Part shown: one piece after another, positions 60,706 through 64,000 of the stretch
Position numbering within the stretch: position 1 is the first letter of the stretch
Layout: each line of letters starts with the position of its first letter
Source: Paenibacillus humicola
Lineage (GTDB): Bacteria > Bacillota > Bacilli > Paenibacillales > Paenibacillaceae
Assembly: GCF_028826105.1 (NCBI RefSeq)
Contig: NZ_JAQGPL010000001.1
Coordinates: forward strand, 4,242,501 to 4,306,500
Length of the DNA: 64,000 bases
Direction of reading: 5' to 3'
The notes under the pieces: generated by a model
What the model saw: the letters and a program-made list of their open reading frames with translations, nothing else
Databases searched by the model: none
Told to the model about the DNA's origin: nothing
Position numbers and translations under genes: made by a program

Positions 60706-62472
60706 TCAGACGTTAAAATAGGCCTTCCATCTGCGGTCGACGAGCTTGACGATATCGTCCTGCGGAATCAGCTCGTCCGGGTAGCCCGGCTTCATCCGCG
60801 CATCGATGACGATCGGCAGCTCGTACCCGATATGATGACGGCTCAAATGCGTCTTTGCATATATATCGTCGGCCGGGTTGAACCGGGTGAATACCGTCCA
60901 CAGAAAAGAAGTTTGCCCGCGGGCGACCGCCGCGTCGTCGGCCAGAACGACAAGCGGCCAGTGCGTCTCCCGTTGACGGAGCCGGGCGAGCAGGCGCTCC
61001 GCCAGCTCCGGCTCCTCCGCATACGAAGCGCCGGATACGACGAGGCAGCCGCGGCAGTACACCTCGGCGGCGGTAATTTCAGGGATCGGCCCTTCGTCGT
61101 AGACGGCCGGCAGCTCGCGGACCGGCTCGCCGACGCCGAGCATAACCGCCTTGCTGCCGTGGTTCAGCCGGCCGCCGGTGTAATCGAGCGTATCGTGCGA
61201 CGTCTTGTCGATGACGAGCAGATCCGTCTCCGGCTTGAAGCGGGCGAGCACCGTCTCGAGCAGACCGCCGAAGTCCGCCAGATCGAGCGGCCGGTCCGTC
61301 AGCATCAGGAACTTGGTCAGCGTCAGCTGCCCTTCTCCCAAAATGCGGAAAGCGGTGCCGATCGCCTCACGGGAATAGCTTTCCCGAACGACGGCGGCGG
61401 CAAGCGCGTGGAAGCCGGTTTCGGCATACGTCCACAAATCCGAGACGCCCGGCATCACCTTCGGGAAGGCGGGCGACAGCAGACGCTGCAGGAAGTCCCC
61501 CAAATAATAGTCTTCCTGGCGCGGCTTGCCGACAACCGTCGCCGGATAAATCGCGTCTTTGCGGTGCCACAGATGGCTGACCTGAAAGACCGGAAAATCG
61601 TGCGTCCACGAGTAATAGCCGTAATGGTCGCCAAATGGGCCTTCCGGCCGGCGGACATGCGGCGGTACGCTGCCGCCGATGACGAATTCGGCCCCAGCCG
61701 GTATCCGGTGCGGGCCGTGCGGATCCTGCACGAGCGGGAGCTTGTCCCCGAGAATGAACGAAGCGAGCAGCAGCTCGGGCAAATGCTCGGGAACCGGCGC
61801 GATCGCCGAGGCGACGAGCGCCGGCGGTCCGCCGAGAAACACCGAAACCGGCAGAGCCTCACCCCGCTTCTCCGCTTCGAAATAATGGAAGCCGCCGCCT
61901 TTATGGATCTGCCAATGCATGCCGGTCGTCGATTCGTCGAAAATCTGCATCCGGTACATGCCTAGGTTATGCTCCTTCGGATGCATAGGATGCTCCGTAT
62001 AAACAAGCGGCAGCGTAATGAACGGCCCGCCGTCAAGCTGCCAGCTCGTCAGCGCGGGCAGCCCCTTCAGCGGCTGTTCCCGCCTGCAAACACCAAGTAC
62101 CGGCGCCGAGGACGCCGGTACTTGCTTTAGCCCTACTTTCAGCGCATCCCACAGCAGCGAACGCTCTCCCCACAGCGCCCGCGGCGTTGGAGGCAGGATG
62201 CGGTCGAGCGCCCCGATCAGCCGCTTCATGAACGCTTCCGGCCGCGGTCCGAACGCCAGATCGACCCGGCGGATCGTCCCGAACAAATTCGTAACGACGG
62301 GAAACGGACTGCCTTTTACGTTCGTGAACAGCAGCGCCGGCCCGCCTTCGTCGATGACCCGCCGATGAATTTCGGCCAATTCGAGGTAAGGATCGACCTC
62401 CGCGTCGATCACGGCCAGATCGCCTTCGCGCCGCAGCGCTTCGATCCAAGCGCGTAAATCGGCAAAACTCAT
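60706..62472 (-). CDS. UbiD-family decarboxylase, probable menaquinone biosynthesis
   Basis: 588 residues. MSFADLRAWIEALRREGDL at the N-terminus, the prenylated-FMN-binding core FDESTTGMHWQIHKGGG, and the E-R-E acidic segment in RRPEGPFGDHYGYYS are UbiD signatures. Length and co-occurrence with mqnC/mqnE suggest the late decarboxylase of the futalosine route (1,4-dihydroxy-6-naphthoate prenyl product), but another aromatic acid is possible. No UbiX-type flavin prenyltransferase gene is visible nearby. Start overlaps the ctaA stop as ATGA. GGGAAGG precedes it. Confidence 0.88.
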   Translation of the reverse strand: MSFADLRAWIEALRREGDLAVIDAEVDPYLELAEIHRRVIDEGGPALLFTNVKGSPFPVVTNLFGTIRRVDLAFGPRPEAFMKRLIGALDRILPPTPRALWGERSLLWDALKVGLKQVPASSAPVLGVCRREQPLKGLPALTSWQLDGGPFITLPLVYTEHPMHPKEHNLGMYRMQIFDESTTGMHWQIHKGGGFHYFEAEKRGEALPVSVFLGGPPALVASAIAPVPEHLPELLLASFILGDKLPLVQDPHGPHRIPAGAEFVIGGSVPPHVRRPEGPFGDHYGYYSWTHDFPVFQVSHLWHRKDAIYPATVVGKPRQEDYYLGDFLQRLLSPAFPKVMPGVSDLWTYAETGFHALAAAVVRESYSREAIGTAFRILGEGQLTLTKFLMLTDRPLDLADFGGLLETVLARFKPETDLLVIDKTSHDTLDYTGGRLNHGSKAVMLGVGEPVRELPAVYDEGPIPEITAAEVYCRGCLVVSGASYAEEPELAERLLARLRQRETHWPLVVLADDAAVARGQTSFLWTVFTRFNPADDIYAKTHLSRHHIGYELPIVIDARMKPGYPDELIPQDDIVKLVDRRWKAYFNV

Positions 62473-63398
62473 GAACCTTCCCGCCTTTCGGACCATTTCC
62501 AGGATCGGATCGTCAGATCGGCCAGCACGCCGAACATTGCCGCCACGATCAAGTTATGAAGCATGCTGGTGAAAATAAACCAGTCGGTGTCGGTCAGCGT
62601 ATACGTCAGCAGCGCCCCGCTCAGCACCTGACAGCAGACGAGGATAAACGCCGCCTTTCCCGACCGCCTGATTCCCCTGTCGACCCGGTCGGTGCGGACA
62701 ATAACGATCAGCAGCCACAGGATGAGCAGAAATAATGCCGCCGCCCCGAGACGGTGCGTAAAAACGATCCGGGTGGCTCCCTCCCATGCGGGAATCCATT
62801 TGCCGTTGCATAAAGGCCATCCCAGACAGCCGCCGTAGGACTGCGTATGCCGGACGAAAGCGCCCAAATAGATCACGACATAGCTGAACACAAGCGCCGC
62901 CAGCGAAAGTCCGTAAATGGAGCGGGGCAGCCGCGGTTCGATGCGCATCGACGCTTCGCCCCTCTTCAGCCGCAACGCCCACAGGACGAGCAGCAGCGTA
63001 AAGGCGAACGCCAGGATGGAGAAGCCGAAATGGAGCGCGAGCACCGACGACGATTGCGGCCAGACGACCGCCAGCGCGCCCATCACAGCCTGCACGATCG
63101 TAAAAACGCCCGCGCCGGAAGCGTAAAACACCGGCTCGCGATGCTTCCGGTAGAGCACCAGGGTAGCGATAAAGGATGCCAGAACGAGCAGGCCCACCGC
63201 TCCGCTGATCAGCCGGTGGGAATATTCGATTAAGGATTCCACGGTATATGCCGGAATGAATTTGCCGTTGCACAGCGGCCAATCGTCGCCGCAGCCGCGC
63301 CCCGACCCCGTATTCGTCACGAGCGCGCCGGCAAGCAGCACAAGCAGCATCCCGATGCATGTCACAACGGCGAGCACGCGATACCGGCCCTCATTCAT
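62469..63398 (-). CDS. ctaA: Heme A synthase (CtaA/COX15)
   Basis: 309 residues, eight transmembrane helices in two four-helix halves. Each half has a Cys pair loop (GCGDDWPLCNGK, GGCLGWPLCNGK) and heme-ligand His (EYSHRLISG, FTHRLGAAA); further His in LALHFGF and SMLHNL. It oxidises heme O to heme A for the terminal aa3 oxidase. ATG at 63398 lies six bases after AAGGTG; GTG/ATG codons at 63407/63404 are alternatives. First gene of the ctaA-ubiD-HEPN-SDR operon. Confidence 0.95.
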   Translation of the reverse strand: MNEGRYRVLAVVTCIGMLLVLLAGALVTNTGSGRGCGDDWPLCNGKFIPAYTVESLIEYSHRLISGAVGLLVLASFIATLVLYRKHREPVFYASGAGVFTIVQAVMGALAVVWPQSSSVLALHFGFSILAFAFTLLLVLWALRLKRGEASMRIEPRLPRSIYGLSLAALVFSYVVIYLGAFVRHTQSYGGCLGWPLCNGKWIPAWEGATRIVFTHRLGAAALFLLILWLLIVIVRTDRVDRGIRRSGKAAFILVCCQVLSGALLTYTLTDTDWFIFTSMLHNLIVAAMFGVLADLTIRSWKWSERREGS

Positions 63399-63582
63399 GT
63401 CCATCACCTTGCTTCCAAAAGAAATGCCGAGCGCTTAGCGTCTCTTGGCTTTCCCATTATATCGAACAAAATCGACAAATGCCATGTTGAAAATGTGAAC
63501 AGCCGCCCGCCGCAGCGGCGCCTTGTCGGTATTGTGAACGGACGCCCCCTATTCCCGTTAAGCCTTCCCCAGGCATCACAAA

Positions 63583-63629
63583 AAATCCGCAGAACGTCCG
63601 GGAAAAACCCGAAACGTCTGCGGAAAGTA
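63583..63629 (-). terminator. Terminator-like hairpin upstream of ctaA
   Basis: CCGCAGACGT ... ACGTTCTGCGG with an inner CGGG / CCCG stem, followed on the minus strand by ATTTTTT. It probably ends the thioredoxin-like transcript after it has crossed the minisatellite. Confidence 0.8.
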
Positions 63630-63639
63630 AAGGCCGCCG

Positions 63640-63795
63640 GCGGCAGCGGACGCTTACCCCAGAACCGGCGGTGGCCTTTACTAGGGTAATACCCCAACAC
63701 CAGGCGGTAGCCAGTATAGGACCTTCTCCCCAGCGCCGGGCACTTGCCGCTACAGAGCCTTGCCCCGGCACCCGGGCGGCCAGCCGCGCTGCGGC
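63640..63795. repeat. Degenerate 35-36-bp tandem repeat
   Basis: On the minus strand successive units of 35, 36, 35 and about 36 bases each start with GGGG and carry CTnnannGGC then GCC-rich halves ending near GnGnT; a fifth, more diverged copy adjoins the thioredoxin-like stop codon. It is non-coding, GC-rich and followed by a terminator. The remaining 63399-63582 shows nothing recognisable. Confidence 0.6.
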
Positions 63796-63796
63796 T

Positions 63797-64000
63797 TTAG
63801 CCCTGTTTCAGCGCCTGCGAAACGTCCAGCGCGCGGTTCAAAAACTGCTCGATCTCTTCGCGCGACTTGCGCAGCTTGCTGACGAAGCGGACGATCTCGC
63901 GCCCCTCGCGGAATGCAATAAAGCTTGGGATACCGAGAATGTTCAGCTCCGCGCACAAATCCGGCAGGTCGTCCCGGTCGATTTGCACGAACCGGATTTT
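63797..64000 (-). CDS. Thioredoxin-like protein (5' part missing)
   Basis: The C-terminal 67 residues of a gene that runs off the right edge, reading KIRFVQIDRDDLPDLCAELN, then the cis-proline ILGIPSFIAFREGREIVRFV and a helix REEIEQFLNRAL. This is the second half of a thioredoxin fold; the CxxC redox motif would be outside the window, so redox activity cannot be judged. A degenerate tandem repeat and a terminator follow. Confidence 0.88.
   Translation of the reverse strand, partial: KIRFVQIDRDDLPDLCAELNILGIPSFIAFREGREIVRFVSKLRKSREEIEQFLNRALDVSQALKQG

Overview
The window is an ordinary chromosomal stretch of a GC-rich, endospore-forming Firmicute. It is most likely a member of the Paenibacillaceae (Paenibacillus/Cohnella-like). 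The evidence is strong AGGAGG ribosome sites, T-box, SAM-I and c-di-AMP riboswitches of Gram-positive type, DnaB/DnaI helicase-loading genes, sporulation genes (sda, a gamma-type SASP with a sigma-G-like promoter, ytxC, a YheC/D ATP-grasp protein, a KinE-like PAS kinase), and a gene order around 47.8-59.1 kb that resembles the Bacillus subtilis yuiB-yumB-yumC-yutM-yutJ-yuzB-yutI neighbourhood. No rRNA, tRNA, prophage, insertion sequence or CRISPR array was seen.

Layout. 0-10 kb: end of a DAHP synthase, ispH, an OmpR-type two-component system beside htrA, yugN and a liaFSR envelope-stress operon. 10-17 kb: ammonium transporter, small spore protein, ECF sigma factor, 3D-domain wall protein, T-box-controlled thrS, ytxC. 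17-24 kb: an intergenic repeat array, a diguanylate cyclase, mqnC, and a SAM-riboswitch-controlled metA-metI-patB methionine operon. 24-32 kb: corA behind a structured leader, MFS and LysR genes, a second repeat array, a PHP phosphatase, a CDF metal exporter, a DUF695 protein and a PAS kinase. 32-40 kb: a YodB-like redox regulator, sdhCAB with a divergent LysR gene, and a c-di-AMP-riboswitch-controlled ktrB plus cation/proton antiporter. 40-49 kb: CPBP protease, uvrC, yqzM, dnaB-dnaI, a nucleophile-less alpha/beta hydrolase, yuiB, hemQ. 49-64 kb: ndh with a Rex-like site, yumC, a zinc-ribbon gene with a masked ribosome site, sda with a DnaA-box cluster, reductases, Fe-S assembly genes (yutM, yutI), mqnE, yutJ, a ctaA-ubiD-HEPN-SDR operon, a minisatellite and the end of a thioredoxin-like gene.

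How the genes fit together. Much of the window serves the respiratory chain: two enzymes and a likely third of the futalosine menaquinone route (mqnC, mqnE, UbiD-type decarboxylase), two NDH-2-type proteins, succinate dehydrogenase, heme A synthase, the coproheme decarboxylase HemQ and Fe-S carriers. A second theme is ion and envelope homeostasis: KtrB, antiporter, CorA, CDF, LiaFSR, HtrA. A third is the link between replication and sporulation: dnaB-dnaI, and sda under a run of DnaA boxes.

The least explained items are the masked ribosome site at 51907-51969, the unassigned leader of corA, 11-bp-phased repeats upstream of htrA and of the CDF gene, one intergenic repeat family present at two loci, and a HEPN protein embedded in a heme/quinone operon. 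All functional calls are by reading motifs; no database search was possible.
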